Positions 24,257-34,093 of a stretch of 61,985 nt of DNA are shown here, one piece after another. Each line of letters opens with the position of its first letter. The first letter of the stretch is position 1. The notes under the pieces were generated by a model. It did not search any database. It was given only the letters and a program-made list of their open reading frames with translations, and was not told the origin of the DNA. Origin of the DNA: Bacteroidales bacterium (GTDB taxonomy: Bacteria; Bacteroidota; Bacteroidia; Bacteroidales; UBA932); assembly GCA_017429765.1 (NCBI GenBank), contig JAFROJ010000047.1, positions 1-61,985 of the forward strand, given 5' to 3'. The translations under genes and the position numbers were made by a program.

Positions 24257-27127
24257 ATGAAAACCAAAATATTAACCCGATTATTGGCGGTCATCTCCGC
24301 CGCCGTCCTGACGATTCCGTCCTCCTCCGCCGCTGGCATAATCCTCACTAGCGACCAGCAGCTACGTGACCTTCAGGATCCTGACAAGAGGATTGACATG
24401 TCCACAGGCTACACTCCTGTGCACAAGACTCTCAGGGAGGTTTGCGAGGAAGGGAAGAGGCGCGGCGACAAGACTCTGACCATAGCTTTCGACGAGTTTT
24501 TCCGCCAGTACCGCCCCCAGGCCGGCACCGACAGGAAACTCACCCCTGACATGGACGAGTATGTCGAGATGATAGGCCACATCGGGGACTTCGCCAAAAA
24601 GTACGGCATGGGCCTCTGCCTGTCCCTCATGAGCCCGCTTGAGCTCGGACCGGCTTTCAAGAATTACACCGGCGGGGACGCCGGCCGCTGGCTGAGCTAT
24701 GAGGTTGGCTTCCGCAACCCCGGGACCGGCGCTTTCAGCCTGGACATCTGGCAGCAGCTCACATGGACAAACAATAAGGGGAAGATTCATCTGCAAAGGA
24801 AGGGAGTGAAGGCTTACGCGTTCAAACAGAAGGCGTTGGCAGGCTCTCACTTCATCGCCGTGAATCCGGACGACATAGTCGAGATCCAGGATATCGGAGT
24901 CGACGAGGGAGACATCGTCGAGGGAGGCGGGAACGGTGACTACGGCATCAAGAACTCCCCCGAGGACATGATATTCCCGGTACAGCGCCTGAGGGTCTAT
25001 TCCAAAGGCGGCCAGAAAGAGCTTGAGGGAATGGACAGGGTTATGGTTCTTGTTGAATATGAGACACCCGAGATGGACTATTTCAGCCCGAAGGCGGAGC
25101 AGTTCCTAAAGGATCTCCTTGACAAATACAAAAAGCGGGGTATAGTTCTCAACGAGTTCTATTCGGACGAGATGCACATCCAGCAGGACTGGATCTATTT
25201 CTCCCACCAGGAGAACGGCCAGCTTAATTTCCGCTATCTTACCGATTCGTTCTCAAAGAGTTACAAGGAAAGGTTCGGTCAGGCCCTGGACGACAAGTAC
25301 ATGCTCTATTTCGCCTACGCCGCCCCGTATTTCGATAACACGGTGGACGCCGTCCGCAATGTGCAGTATGTGCTGGGGGACAAACCGGAGGATATCCACA
25401 GGACATTCCTTCTCCGCGACCGCTACTACAAGATGCTGAACTGGGATGTGGTCGACCTGTTCAAGAACGGCAAGGCCTATGCTGAGGGTCTCTATGGCCA
25501 CGAGTTCCGCACGGGGGCCCACGCCTCCTGGGCGGAGAGCCCCACCATCGACCATTGGGACACCGAGAAGCTCCATGAGAACGCCTACAAGTACGAGTAC
25601 ACCTCGAACTACGTCTGGGGCAACACCGTGCATCAGGCATCGGCCGCGTGCTACGACTATTTCAAATGGGGAGAGTACCTTGAGCCCACGGGGAATGACT
25701 TCGCCGAGTGTGGCTGGGGCGACCGAGATTACTACGGGGCCGCCATGGGCACCTCGATCGGAGTGATCAACCGTTTCCCGAACGCCTATGCAGCCGCCTG
25801 GGGTTTCCCGGCCGACGCCAACGCGTGGAAAAACACCCTTAACGAGGCCTACGGGGCCTCCCCCGGGGCCCAGATGTCGCTGTTGACCGACAGGCTCCAC
25901 CGCGATGTCGAGGTGCTGCTCATCTATCCGATGAACCTGGTGGCTGTCGAGGAGCGTTTCGGAAGCTGGATGACCCAGTACGGCTATTCCAACTACTTGA
26001 CTTCCGAGAAGTTGGTGGAGATGGGTTCGGTGAGTGACGACGGGACTATGAAGGTGGCCGCCAAGGAATACGGCACCGTCGCCGTGATGTTCGAGCCGCT
26101 TCCCTCGAAGGGACTTCTTGACCTTTTGGCGGAGTTCGCCTCCAAGGGTGGGAAGGTGCTCTGGTTCAGCGCTCCCCCGCTGATCGACGGGGAAGGAAAG
26201 GATTGCCGCGACCAGTGGAGCGATCTTTTCGGCGTGAGATATGACTTTGACGTCTTCATGGGCGAGATGGCCTCTGGCAAGATGGTCGAGTTCAAGATGC
26301 CCGGCGTGTCCAACCAGGTGATTCTCACCGATTTCCTTGTGGACAGGATCTATCCCGTGACCGCTGCTGAGGGGGTCAAGGCTGTCGCCGAGGTGGACAA
26401 TCAGATTGTCGGTACTCATAAGAAAACCGGCAAGGGCGACGCCTGGTATTTCGGTTTCCGTCCCCGGGACGACCAGAGCGCCAGTCTCGGCTACGAGACC
26501 CGTACTCTGTTCGAGATCCTGACCTCGGTCGGGGCCTATCCTTCCTCCGGGAAATTCGATGTCAACGACAACCCTGTGGTGGTTTCCAGGACTACTGATT
26601 ATTTCGCAAGCAAGTTCCCCAACGGGACGACGGCCATTGTCAGGCACTATCGGAACCACCGCGAGAGCTGGGACGGCGGTTTCTCCCGCGACAAGGCCCG
26701 TGACGACGCGGCGCTCGCGCTCAACCCCATGCCGTCCGACGCCATCAGTCTCAATGGGTTAAAGGTCAACGGCCACGAGGTCTCATATTCCGGGAAGAGG
26801 ACAATGGCTTTCAACACGGACGCGTCCGGACGCCTCATCGCCTTCAACGGAAGGGAGTCTTCCTCGATCAAGGTGGACGGGGTCGAGTACGCTCTGGCGG
26901 ACAAGCCCGTCTCCCTCGCTTTCGGCCCGGTCTCCGGGAACCAGGCGAGGTACAGGGTGTACGTCGACAGGCCTTGCCACCTGTCCGTCCCTATGCCTCT
27001 GAACGCCGCCAAAGCGACGGTCAAGCAGGGCAAGACCACTGTCAAAGGCGCCCTCACCGAGGGTACATTGGCTATTGAGATAACCCCGGAGCTCGCCGGA
27101 AAGTGGCTTGACGTGACACTGAAATAA
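24257..27127 (+). CDS. Large secreted glycoside hydrolase-like protein, family not recognised
   Basis: A 956-residue protein with a Sec signal ending SSSAAG. Start at 24257; an earlier frame start lies in the previous gene. Residues about 60-560 look like a TIM barrel: LTIAFDEFFRQY, GIVLNEFYSDEMHIQQD with candidate catalytic acids, and long stretches rich in W/Y. Residues about 570-760 look like a Rossmann-type trimerisation-like domain (VEVLLIYPMNLVAVEERFG, KVLWFSAPPLID), as in GH42-type enzymes. The C-terminus is beta-rich. No exact family can be named. It sits 10 bp after DUF5722 and 6 bp before the GH78 gene. Confidence 0.6.
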   Translation: MKTKILTRLLAVISAAVLTIPSSSAAGIILTSDQQLRDLQDPDKRIDMSTGYTPVHKTLREVCEEGKRRGDKTLTIAFDEFFRQYRPQAGTDRKLTPDMDEYVEMIGHIGDFAKKYGMGLCLSLMSPLELGPAFKNYTGGDAGRWLSYEVGFRNPGTGAFSLDIWQQLTWTNNKGKIHLQRKGVKAYAFKQKALAGSHFIAVNPDDIVEIQDIGVDEGDIVEGGGNGDYGIKNSPEDMIFPVQRLRVYSKGGQKELEGMDRVMVLVEYETPEMDYFSPKAEQFLKDLLDKYKKRGIVLNEFYSDEMHIQQDWIYFSHQENGQLNFRYLTDSFSKSYKERFGQALDDKYMLYFAYAAPYFDNTVDAVRNVQYVLGDKPEDIHRTFLLRDRYYKMLNWDVVDLFKNGKAYAEGLYGHEFRTGAHASWAESPTIDHWDTEKLHENAYKYEYTSNYVWGNTVHQASAACYDYFKWGEYLEPTGNDFAECGWGDRDYYGAAMGTSIGVINRFPNAYAAAWGFPADANAWKNTLNEAYGASPGAQMSLLTDRLHRDVEVLLIYPMNLVAVEERFGSWMTQYGYSNYLTSEKLVEMGSVSDDGTMKVAAKEYGTVAVMFEPLPSKGLLDLLAEFASKGGKVLWFSAPPLIDGEGKDCRDQWSDLFGVRYDFDVFMGEMASGKMVEFKMPGVSNQVILTDFLVDRIYPVTAAEGVKAVAEVDNQIVGTHKKTGKGDAWYFGFRPRDDQSASLGYETRTLFEILTSVGAYPSSGKFDVNDNPVVVSRTTDYFASKFPNGTTAIVRHYRNHRESWDGGFSRDKARDDAALALNPMPSDAISLNGLKVNGHEVSYSGKRTMAFNTDASGRLIAFNGRESSSIKVDGVEYALADKPVSLAFGPVSGNQARYRVYVDRPCHLSVPMPLNAAKATVKQGKTTVKGALTEGTLAIEITPELAGKWLDVTLK

Positions 27128-27133
27128 GACTTG

Positions 27134-29449
27134 ATGAATATGAGAATCGGAAAAACCCTGGCGAGGCTCGCCGCGGCCTTGCTTCTCGCGTCCTTCGCGC
27201 TCGCCTGCTCAAAGGATGTCGAGCCGTCCGTGATCTGCGTCGGCGAGGATTACGCCGAAGGCTCCTGGTACGCTTTCAGGAAGGCTTTCGACATCAAAGG
27301 AGACCCATCCACGGCTTCTTTGAAGATCGAGGCGGACACCAAATACTGGCTTTGGGTCAATGGGGAACTAATTGTCCGTGAGGGCAATCTGAAGCGCGGG
27401 CCGACCCCGGAGGACGGCTACTATGACCAGTTCGGATCGGTTCCCGGTCTTGTCAAGGGACATAACGAGGTGGCGGTCCTGGTCAATTTCCATGGAAGAC
27501 AGAGCGTTAATCACATGACGTCCCCGACGGCCGGACTCTGGTTCGACCTGGAGGGGAAGGGGTTCCGTGTGGTCAGCGACGGGACCTGGAAGGCGGTCAG
27601 GCACCCGGCCTTTTATATTCCCGAGGGAGGACGCCCGAACCTAAGGCTTTCCGAGTCTAACATAGGTTATGACGGCCGGGAGAGGATAGATTTCTTCCGG
27701 ACCGGGTTCGACGACAGCACCTGGCCTCAGGCGAAGGCGCTCACCCTCGAAGAGGCCGGATGGGGAAAGCAGGTCCTTCGTCCTATTCCCCAGTGGAAAG
27801 ACTACGGCCTGAAAGACTATGTCTCCACCCGCATGGAAGGGAAAGAACTGGTCTGCGAGCTACCCTATGACTGCCAGGTGACGCCCTACATCAAGGTGAA
27901 TGCTCCCGCCGGGAAGATAATTGACATCTACACAGACCTTTACGGCGGGCCGGTGATTGAGGGGGCAGAGCCTTACAAGATCCCGGATCCTGATCCCAAC
28001 CGCAACCGTACCATCTCCGAGACTCTGGCCATGACGGCGGAAGAGGTTGGGGTTCGTTTCATGTCTTTCCCCCTGCTCTGCACAAGGGCCCAGTACATTA
28101 CGGCCGAGGGGGAGCAGGAGCATGAGGCCCTCGGGTGGATGAACGGGATGAACGTACGTTACAGCATTCCCGACGGGGTCGAGGTTCTTGAGGTCAAGTA
28201 CAGGGAGTCCGGTTACGACACCTCTTTCGCGGGCTCTTTCGAGTGCGACGATCCCTTCCTCAACACCCTTTGGGAGCGGGCCGCTCGCTCTCTTTATGTC
28301 AACATGAGAGACAATTTCTTCGACTGCCCCCACCGCGAGAGGGGCCAGTGGATCGGGGACGCCGCCAACGAGGCGATCCAGACCTACTACGCCCTTGACC
28401 CCAAGTCTCACGCGATGACCGCCAAAGCCATTAGGGAACTCGCTGGTTTCCAAGAGGATAACGGGTCGATGTACGGGCCTGTTCCGGGCTACAACTTCGG
28501 GGAGCTTGTCACCCAGACAACAGCCTTCCTGAGCCGGGCCGTCCCCGAGTACTACATGTACACCGGGGACATCTCGCCGCTGAAGGACGTTTACGAGGCT
28601 TTCAAGAAGTACCTGCCCCTGTGGAAGATAGACTCCGACGGCCTTGTGCTGGAGAGAAAGTCCCTTGGCACACCGATCGCCAACTGGGGAGACTGGGGCG
28701 AGAACAAGGACATGAGGCTGCTTTACAATTCCTGGGTGGCCGTCCTCCTCGGGGCCGCCGAGAAGTATGCCGGATGGATGGGGGATGAGGCCCTGGCCTC
28801 CGAGGCGAAGGAGAGAAGAGAGGCCCTTATCAAGACAGTGAATGAGCGCTATTGGAGAGGAAGCTATTATCAGTCAGAAGAATACACTGGCTGTCCGGAC
28901 GACCGTGGCCAGGCCGTGGCGGTTTTAGGAGGCATCGCGGATCCTTCCCGCTACCCTGCCCTCAGGCCGTTCTTCAAGGAGCATTATCACGCCAGTCCCT
29001 ACATGGAGTACTATGTTCTTGACGCCCTTTGCCGGATGGGTTTCTACCAGGACGCCCTGGACAGGATGCGTGAAAGGTATTCCGAGATGATCTCGGCTGA
29101 TTACTCGACTCTCTGGGAGTTGTTCGGGGACGGCACGGGAAAGACCGACTCTTACAACCACGCCTGGAGCGGCGGCCCGCTCGTGATCCTCTCCAAGTAC
29201 TTCGCGGGGGTCTATCCGACCGAGCCGGGATTCTTCCGTTTCGCCGTGAGCCCGCACCTCGGCGACCTGAACGAGATCAGCGCCAATGTCTCCACCGTGA
29301 AAGGGGACATCAAGGTGAAGGTGAGCCGGGTCGATGGCGGGATGGCCTGCGTCATCACGGTTCCTGAAGGGACTGTGGCTGATCTCATCGCCACCGACGG
29401 GACAGTCACGACACTATCTCCCGGAACGACGGAAACGATTGTCAAATAG
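27134..29449 (+). CDS. GH78 alpha-L-rhamnosidase lipoprotein
   Basis: A 771-residue protein with a lipoprotein signal (LASFALAC). N-terminal beta-sandwich domains (about 30-330) carry WLWVNGE typical of the rhamnosidase N domain. They are followed by the (alpha/alpha)6 catalytic barrel with NMRDNFFDCPHRERGQWIGDA, the GH78 signature holding the general acid region, and NWGDWGENKD. A C-terminal beta domain closes the protein. It would remove terminal rhamnose from glycans outside the cell. It ends a run of same-strand genes that begins with sufS or the nucleoside hydrolase. Confidence 0.88.
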   Translation: MNMRIGKTLARLAAALLLASFALACSKDVEPSVICVGEDYAEGSWYAFRKAFDIKGDPSTASLKIEADTKYWLWVNGELIVREGNLKRGPTPEDGYYDQFGSVPGLVKGHNEVAVLVNFHGRQSVNHMTSPTAGLWFDLEGKGFRVVSDGTWKAVRHPAFYIPEGGRPNLRLSESNIGYDGRERIDFFRTGFDDSTWPQAKALTLEEAGWGKQVLRPIPQWKDYGLKDYVSTRMEGKELVCELPYDCQVTPYIKVNAPAGKIIDIYTDLYGGPVIEGAEPYKIPDPDPNRNRTISETLAMTAEEVGVRFMSFPLLCTRAQYITAEGEQEHEALGWMNGMNVRYSIPDGVEVLEVKYRESGYDTSFAGSFECDDPFLNTLWERAARSLYVNMRDNFFDCPHRERGQWIGDAANEAIQTYYALDPKSHAMTAKAIRELAGFQEDNGSMYGPVPGYNFGELVTQTTAFLSRAVPEYYMYTGDISPLKDVYEAFKKYLPLWKIDSDGLVLERKSLGTPIANWGDWGENKDMRLLYNSWVAVLLGAAEKYAGWMGDEALASEAKERREALIKTVNERYWRGSYYQSEEYTGCPDDRGQAVAVLGGIADPSRYPALRPFFKEHYHASPYMEYYVLDALCRMGFYQDALDRMRERYSEMISADYSTLWELFGDGTGKTDSYNHAWSGGPLVILSKYFAGVYPTEPGFFRFAVSPHLGDLNEISANVSTVKGDIKVKVSRVDGGMACVITVPEGTVADLIATDGTVTTLSPGTTETIVK

Positions 29450-29460
29450 AGAGTTGGATT

Positions 29461-31332
29461 CTATTCGGAATAGAGGAAATTGAATCGTCCTCCGGGCGCC
29501 GCGTCACCGTTGACGTAGAAGTCGAGGATGTTTCCCTCATCCTGCATATTGTCGCTCCACTTGAACTCGAAATCGAGCTTTCCGCTCATTCCGAGGAGTG
29601 ATCTCGCGACCTTGATCTCCATCTTGTTGCCCTTCATGGCGTACTCGAACTTGCCCGCGTCGGTCCATTCCCATTCCGGCCCGGCGCATTTGGAGACCGT
29701 TCCGGATGTGTCGCTCTCGGGATTCTTGTAGTTGAGACAGAAATCATATCCCTTCCAGCCAGTCTCGATCTTGCGGTCCGAGTTGATGAAAAGACGCATC
29801 CACCCGGGGCCGGTCCGGCTGGTGAGGTCGGAGGCTGTCTCGATGTAGAAGTAGACATATTCCTTGTCCCTGGCGACCCTGGCGTCGACCAGGTCATTCC
29901 TTCCTGTGCCGTTGGTGTAAACCTTCCCGCTGTTGGAGTGCTGGAGGTGGTTCCTCCTCATAGTGTTGCCCTTGTAGTGCTTGAAGTCTGGCGACACGTC
30001 TTTCCACCCTTCGAAAGAGCCGATCTTGACGGTCTTTTCCGCCGAGATCCTGGCTTTCTTGCTCACACCCTTGTAGCGGCGCACATTCTGGACAAGCTGG
30101 TAATAATAACAGTCGCCGTAATCTCCCCACTCGGCGTTGGGCTCAATGTCGCGGCTATGCTCCCAGTCATATTGGTCGGGGAAAGCGAAAGGCTTGTAGG
30201 GGTCGTCCGGGGGCCAGTTGGGCTGCTTGCCCGCTATCCATTCGTTCCAGCCGGTGATGAACACCATCTTGTTGTCATATTTGAGGGCCCTGTCCCATTG
30301 CTCCTGGAAGTTAAGTCCCTTGACATAAGCCATTTCCGACTCGTCGTGGCCGTTGGCCTTGGTGTAGCTGCGACCGTAGGTGCCGGGTGAGTTGAAAGCG
30401 TAGCAATGGCCGCGGCTGTAGTCGGATGCGTTCTGCGCGACCCCGACTGTCATCAGCTCGCCGTGATTATATTCATGCTGGGGATAACATTCCAGCCAGC
30501 CCCATTGGCCTTCTCCCCCGCCGTTGACATAATCGGGCTGCCCGGAACGGAACTCGAAGAGGTCCTTTATCGCCTTGTCTGTCGCGTTGGACAGGTCCAG
30601 GTTGTCCGGATAGGCCATGATGACGGGTTTCCCTTTGATGTGGAACCAAAGATTGTCGTAGCGGCGGTCCTTGTAGATCTTGTTGTACAGTTTGCGGATG
30701 GCCGACAGGGAGCCGTCCGTGGGGGCGAAAGCCAGCATGAAGGCTATTCTCGGCACATTGACACCGGCCTTCTGGGCCTCTGTCCAGACCTTCATCAACG
30801 CCTCAGTGGAGTCTTCCCAGATGAAATCCCCGTTGGTGCAATCGAAGAAAACGGCGTCCACGCCGGCGTCCGCCAGCAACTCGGCGTGCTTGCGAAGAAC
30901 CCACTCGTCGGTTGTCCGGTAATAGCCGAACAGGGGCTGGCCCCAGAAGCAGGGCTGGAGCTCCTGGCCCCAGACGGGATGGTTATAGTCTTGCAAGGCT
31001 GCCGGGACTTCCCGCTGGATCTTACTGATATTCACCACTGAAGGGTAATTCAACTGGCGGCTGTCATGCCAGGTCCAGTAGAACATGAGAACGGTCCGGT
31101 CGTCCCGTTTCGAGCGGGCGTCCGTGGGCATGCCTCGCCCGAGCTCGTCCACTGCGACCCATTGGTCCGGTGTCACGACATCGACGTCGGCCGGCTTCTC
31201 GTCGGGCTGGACTGGCTCTTCCTGCCCCGGATCACCGGCTTCCTCGTTACCTTGCTTCTTGTCACATCCGGCCGCCGTGATGGCGAGGATGGCGATCGTG
31301 GTGATTATCGCTCTTGTCCAGGATATTCTCAT
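29461..31332 (-). CDS. GH99/GH71-like TIM-barrel lipoprotein with C-terminal CBM9-like domain
   Basis: A 623-residue lipoprotein (AITAAGC, Cys at residue 23) with an acidic/Pro linker to about residue 55. Residues about 75-400 resemble GH99/GH71-like or WbsX-type barrels: VLMFYWTWHDSR, GVDAVFFDCTNGDF, and FITGWNEWIAG near the end of the barrel, whose NEW motif is typical. Residues about 430-623 form a beta-rich domain (VYFYIETASDLTSRT, WMRLFINSD) like CBM9/DOMON carbohydrate-binding modules. Probably acts on an extracellular glycan; specificity unknown. It converges on the GH78 gene with an 11 bp gap. Confidence 0.65.
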   Translation of the reverse strand: MRISWTRAIITTIAILAITAAGCDKKQGNEEAGDPGQEEPVQPDEKPADVDVVTPDQWVAVDELGRGMPTDARSKRDDRTVLMFYWTWHDSRQLNYPSVVNISKIQREVPAALQDYNHPVWGQELQPCFWGQPLFGYYRTTDEWVLRKHAELLADAGVDAVFFDCTNGDFIWEDSTEALMKVWTEAQKAGVNVPRIAFMLAFAPTDGSLSAIRKLYNKIYKDRRYDNLWFHIKGKPVIMAYPDNLDLSNATDKAIKDLFEFRSGQPDYVNGGGEGQWGWLECYPQHEYNHGELMTVGVAQNASDYSRGHCYAFNSPGTYGRSYTKANGHDESEMAYVKGLNFQEQWDRALKYDNKMVFITGWNEWIAGKQPNWPPDDPYKPFAFPDQYDWEHSRDIEPNAEWGDYGDCYYYQLVQNVRRYKGVSKKARISAEKTVKIGSFEGWKDVSPDFKHYKGNTMRRNHLQHSNSGKVYTNGTGRNDLVDARVARDKEYVYFYIETASDLTSRTGPGWMRLFINSDRKIETGWKGYDFCLNYKNPESDTSGTVSKCAGPEWEWTDAGKFEYAMKGNKMEIKVARSLLGMSGKLDFEFKWSDNMQDEGNILDFYVNGDAAPGGRFNFLYSE

Positions 31333-31428
31333 CTCGGTAGATAAAAAAGTTTTATTTATGGAAAGATAGCGAAAAAAGAGTTAAATTCGTTCACTCTAAC
31401 ACGATAATCATTCTAACAATCGACAACC

Positions 31429-32508
31429 ATGGACAGAAGAGACTTTTTGAAGAATTCGGCGGCCGCCGCTGTGGCGGGGGCGGCGATAACCATTCCCGGG
31501 GTCGGGGCGATTGCCTCCGCCAAACCCCTCGGCCTTGACGACAAGACGCCCGCCGACGGGGTGGCGCATCGCCTGAAGTATGGCAAGGACGGCAAGATAA
31601 AGATACTCCAGTTCACCGACACGCATTACATCGAGGGAGACGAGCGCTCAGAGAGGGCGCTTAAGAACGTCATACAGATGCTGGATGCGGAACGTCCTGA
31701 TTTTGTGATACATACAGGAGACATTGTCTTCGGGAAGCCGGCCGAGGCCTCCGCCAGGCATATTCTTCAGCCCCTTGTGGAGAGGAGGATCCCCTTCGCC
31801 GTCGCTATGGGCAACCACGACAGCGACTTCGACCTTTCCCGTACGGACATGTTCAAGGTTCTGCGCTCTATTCCGGGGAATGTCAACACGATTGACGATG
31901 ACGGCATCTCCGGCTGCTCCAACGACATAATCACCCTTTCCGGGAAGAACGGGGTGGAGAGGGTGTTCTACCTCTTCGACTCGGGCAACAGGGACGAGAT
32001 CGCCGGCATCAAGGGCTGGTCCTATGTCAAGCAGGACCAGATCGCCTGGTACAAAAAACACAGCGCCGAGTTCACTAAGGCAAACGGCGGCAAGCCAGTG
32101 CCTTCGCTCGCCTTCTTCCATATTCCTTTCCCGGAATACAAAGAGGCGATCAGGGACACCTCCAGGGTGATGATGGGGAATATCGGCGAGGAGCCGGGAG
32201 CCCCGAAGTTCAACTCCGGACTCTATCTGGCGATGAGGGAGATGGGCGATGTCCAGGGAGTGGTGACCGGACACGACCACAACAGCGACTACGTGATGCT
32301 GTGGCAGAACTTCTTCCTGATCTACGGCCGTTTCAGCGGTTGCGACACCGTCTACAACGACCTCAAGCCCAACGGGGCGAGGGTCTTCGAGTTCACCGAG
32401 GGAGACGACGGTTTCCGCACCTGGGTCCGTCTTTACGGAGGCAAGGTCGAGCAGGAGCTCTATCTTTATCCCGGAATGGGGAATCTCACATCCCCGAGAG
32501 AAAAATAA
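31429..32508 (+). CDS. Tat-exported calcineurin-like metallophosphoesterase
   Basis: A 359-residue protein with a twin-arginine signal (MDRRDFLKNSAAAAVAG). Metallophosphoesterase motifs occur in order: FTDTHYIEGD, IHTGDIVFG, AMGNHDSD, FFHIPF and VTGHDHNSD, giving a complete dinuclear metal site. It resembles the purple-acid/DCR2-type phosphatases found in carbohydrate clusters. It is 8 bp upstream of the ADP-ribosylglycohydrolase gene, so the pair may act on phosphorylated nucleotide-sugar compounds. Export by Tat implies a folded, metal-loaded enzyme. Confidence 0.85.
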   Translation: MDRRDFLKNSAAAAVAGAAITIPGVGAIASAKPLGLDDKTPADGVAHRLKYGKDGKIKILQFTDTHYIEGDERSERALKNVIQMLDAERPDFVIHTGDIVFGKPAEASARHILQPLVERRIPFAVAMGNHDSDFDLSRTDMFKVLRSIPGNVNTIDDDGISGCSNDIITLSGKNGVERVFYLFDSGNRDEIAGIKGWSYVKQDQIAWYKKHSAEFTKANGGKPVPSLAFFHIPFPEYKEAIRDTSRVMMGNIGEEPGAPKFNSGLYLAMREMGDVQGVVTGHDHNSDYVMLWQNFFLIYGRFSGCDTVYNDLKPNGARVFEFTEGDDGFRTWVRLYGGKVEQELYLYPGMGNLTSPREK

Positions 32509-32516
32509 AGCAGACG

Positions 32517-34058
32517 ATGAAAAAGTTTTCCATCCACATTCTGGCCGTCATGGCCATTGTCGCCGCGGCTTGCGGACAGCGGACCGGCGAGACAACCTCT
32601 GTTCCCAAGGAGGTCACCATGTCCAAGGAGCGTCTCATGGACAAGATCAAAGGCGGTTGGGCCGGCCAGATGATCGGCTGCACCTACGGGGGGCCGACAG
32701 AGTTCCGCTACAGCACCATCATCAACGACAACATTCCCATCGAGTGGCCGGAGCACCGCATCAAGTGGTACTATGACAACATCCCGGGCCTGTACGATGA
32801 CATCTACATGGACCTGACCTTCGTGGAAGTGTTTGAGAAAGAGGGTCTTGACGCTCCGATTGAGTCTTTCGCCAAGGCTTTCTCCACTGCCGGCTACCCC
32901 CTGTGGCACGCCAACCAGGCGGCGAGGAACAACATCCGGAACGGCATCATGCCCCCGGAGTCGGGCTTCTGGAAAAACAATCCGCACTCGGACGACATCG
33001 ACTTCCAGATCGAGGCCGACTATGCCGGCCTGATGGCTCCCGGAATGCCTAACGCCGCGGTTCATTACACGGACGAGATCGGCCACATGATGAACTACGG
33101 CGACGGGTGGTACGGCGGAGTCTATGTGGCGGCCATGTATTCACTTGCTTTCATTTCCGACGACATTGACTTCATTGTCACGGAGGCCCTCAAGGCTATT
33201 CCCGTCGAGAGCAAATACTACCAGTGCATGGCGGACGTGATCCGTTGGCACGACCAGTATCCGGACAACTGGGAGATCACCTGGGCCTTGACGGAGAGGA
33301 AATGGGGCTTCGACATCGGATGCCCGGAGGGGGTTTTCGGGACCACGAACATCGACGCCCTGATCAACAGCGCCTACATCATCATGGGTCTTCTCTACGG
33401 CGAGGGCGATTTCTACAAGACAATCGACGTCTCGACCCGCTGCGGCAAGGACTCTGACTGCAACCCCGCCTCCTCGGGCGGGATCCTGGGGGTCGTGTTG
33501 GGCTATGACGGCATTCCTGAATATTGGAAAAAGGGCATGTACGAGATTGAGGACAGGCCTCTCGCCTTCACCGACATCTCGATGGCCCAGACTTACCAAA
33601 TGTCCTTCAACCAGGCCCTTAAGGTGATCGAGAAGAACGGCGGCGAGGTCAGGGACGATGAGGTGGGCATAAAGTGCCAGACTCCCGAGGCGGTCCGTCT
33701 CGAGCAAGGTTTCGAGGGCCACTGGCCTTTGGGAAGGAAGGACATCCGCAAACAGATCCCGGATTGCGGCGAGTTGGAGTTCGATGGCAAGGGAGTGGTC
33801 TTCACCTACCTGATGCCGATGGACAAGTCCGGTTATGTCGGTAATGTTGAGGTCTACCTCGACGGAGCCCTTGACCAGACTGTGCTTCTTCCGTCTGACA
33901 ACAACAGCAGGCGGCTTGACCTGTATTTCAAGTACGACCTGCCGCTCGGGAAGCACACGGTCTCGTTCAAGGTCCTTAATCCCGACAAGGCTCATCCTGT
34001 CGAGGTCCGCTCGATGATTGTCTACACCGACAAACCACAACCGGTTGAGCATCAGTAG
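32517..34058 (+). CDS. ADP-ribosylglycohydrolase family lipoprotein
   Basis: A 513-residue protein with a lipoprotein signal (IVAAAC). The ARH fold motifs are present: GGWAGQMIGCTYGGP, the acidic DDIYMDLTF near residue 85, HSDDIDFQIEADY, and GKDSDCNPASSGGILGVVLGY, where paired aspartates bind magnesium. A C-terminal beta-sandwich (about 390-513) carries GKHTVSFKVLN. The start is 32517; a longer frame from 32301 lies inside the previous gene. ARH proteins release ADP-ribose from proteins or small molecules. A secreted form next to a phosphoesterase, with a nucleoside hydrolase and ribokinase in the same region, fits ribose scavenging. Confidence 0.82.
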   Translation: MKKFSIHILAVMAIVAAACGQRTGETTSVPKEVTMSKERLMDKIKGGWAGQMIGCTYGGPTEFRYSTIINDNIPIEWPEHRIKWYYDNIPGLYDDIYMDLTFVEVFEKEGLDAPIESFAKAFSTAGYPLWHANQAARNNIRNGIMPPESGFWKNNPHSDDIDFQIEADYAGLMAPGMPNAAVHYTDEIGHMMNYGDGWYGGVYVAAMYSLAFISDDIDFIVTEALKAIPVESKYYQCMADVIRWHDQYPDNWEITWALTERKWGFDIGCPEGVFGTTNIDALINSAYIIMGLLYGEGDFYKTIDVSTRCGKDSDCNPASSGGILGVVLGYDGIPEYWKKGMYEIEDRPLAFTDISMAQTYQMSFNQALKVIEKNGGEVRDDEVGIKCQTPEAVRLEQGFEGHWPLGRKDIRKQIPDCGELEFDGKGVVFTYLMPMDKSGYVGNVEVYLDGALDQTVLLPSDNNSRRLDLYFKYDLPLGKHTVSFKVLNPDKAHPVEVRSMIVYTDKPQPVEHQ

Positions 34059-34093
34059 TGAGGACGGCCGATGACGCCCGACACATCATCGCC

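Noticed and set aside
25253-26659. 468-codon minus-strand open frame antisense to the large glycosidase-like gene
   Set aside because: It is a by-product of high GC content and third-position bias; the translation has no recognisable domains and the plus-strand gene is clearly real. The same applies to long antisense frames at 52992-54308, 36069-37136, 42706-43797, 10892-11881 and 45797-46714.
29455-29475. TCTATTCGGAATAGA palindrome between GH78 and the GH99-like gene as a terminator
   Set aside because: The stem has a one-base loop and no T-run, and it is mostly part of the coding end of the minus-strand gene.
32301-32516. Upstream extension of the ADP-ribosylglycohydrolase frame
   Set aside because: It overlaps the metallophosphoesterase gene and lacks a signal peptide; the start at 32517 opens with a clear lipoprotein signal.
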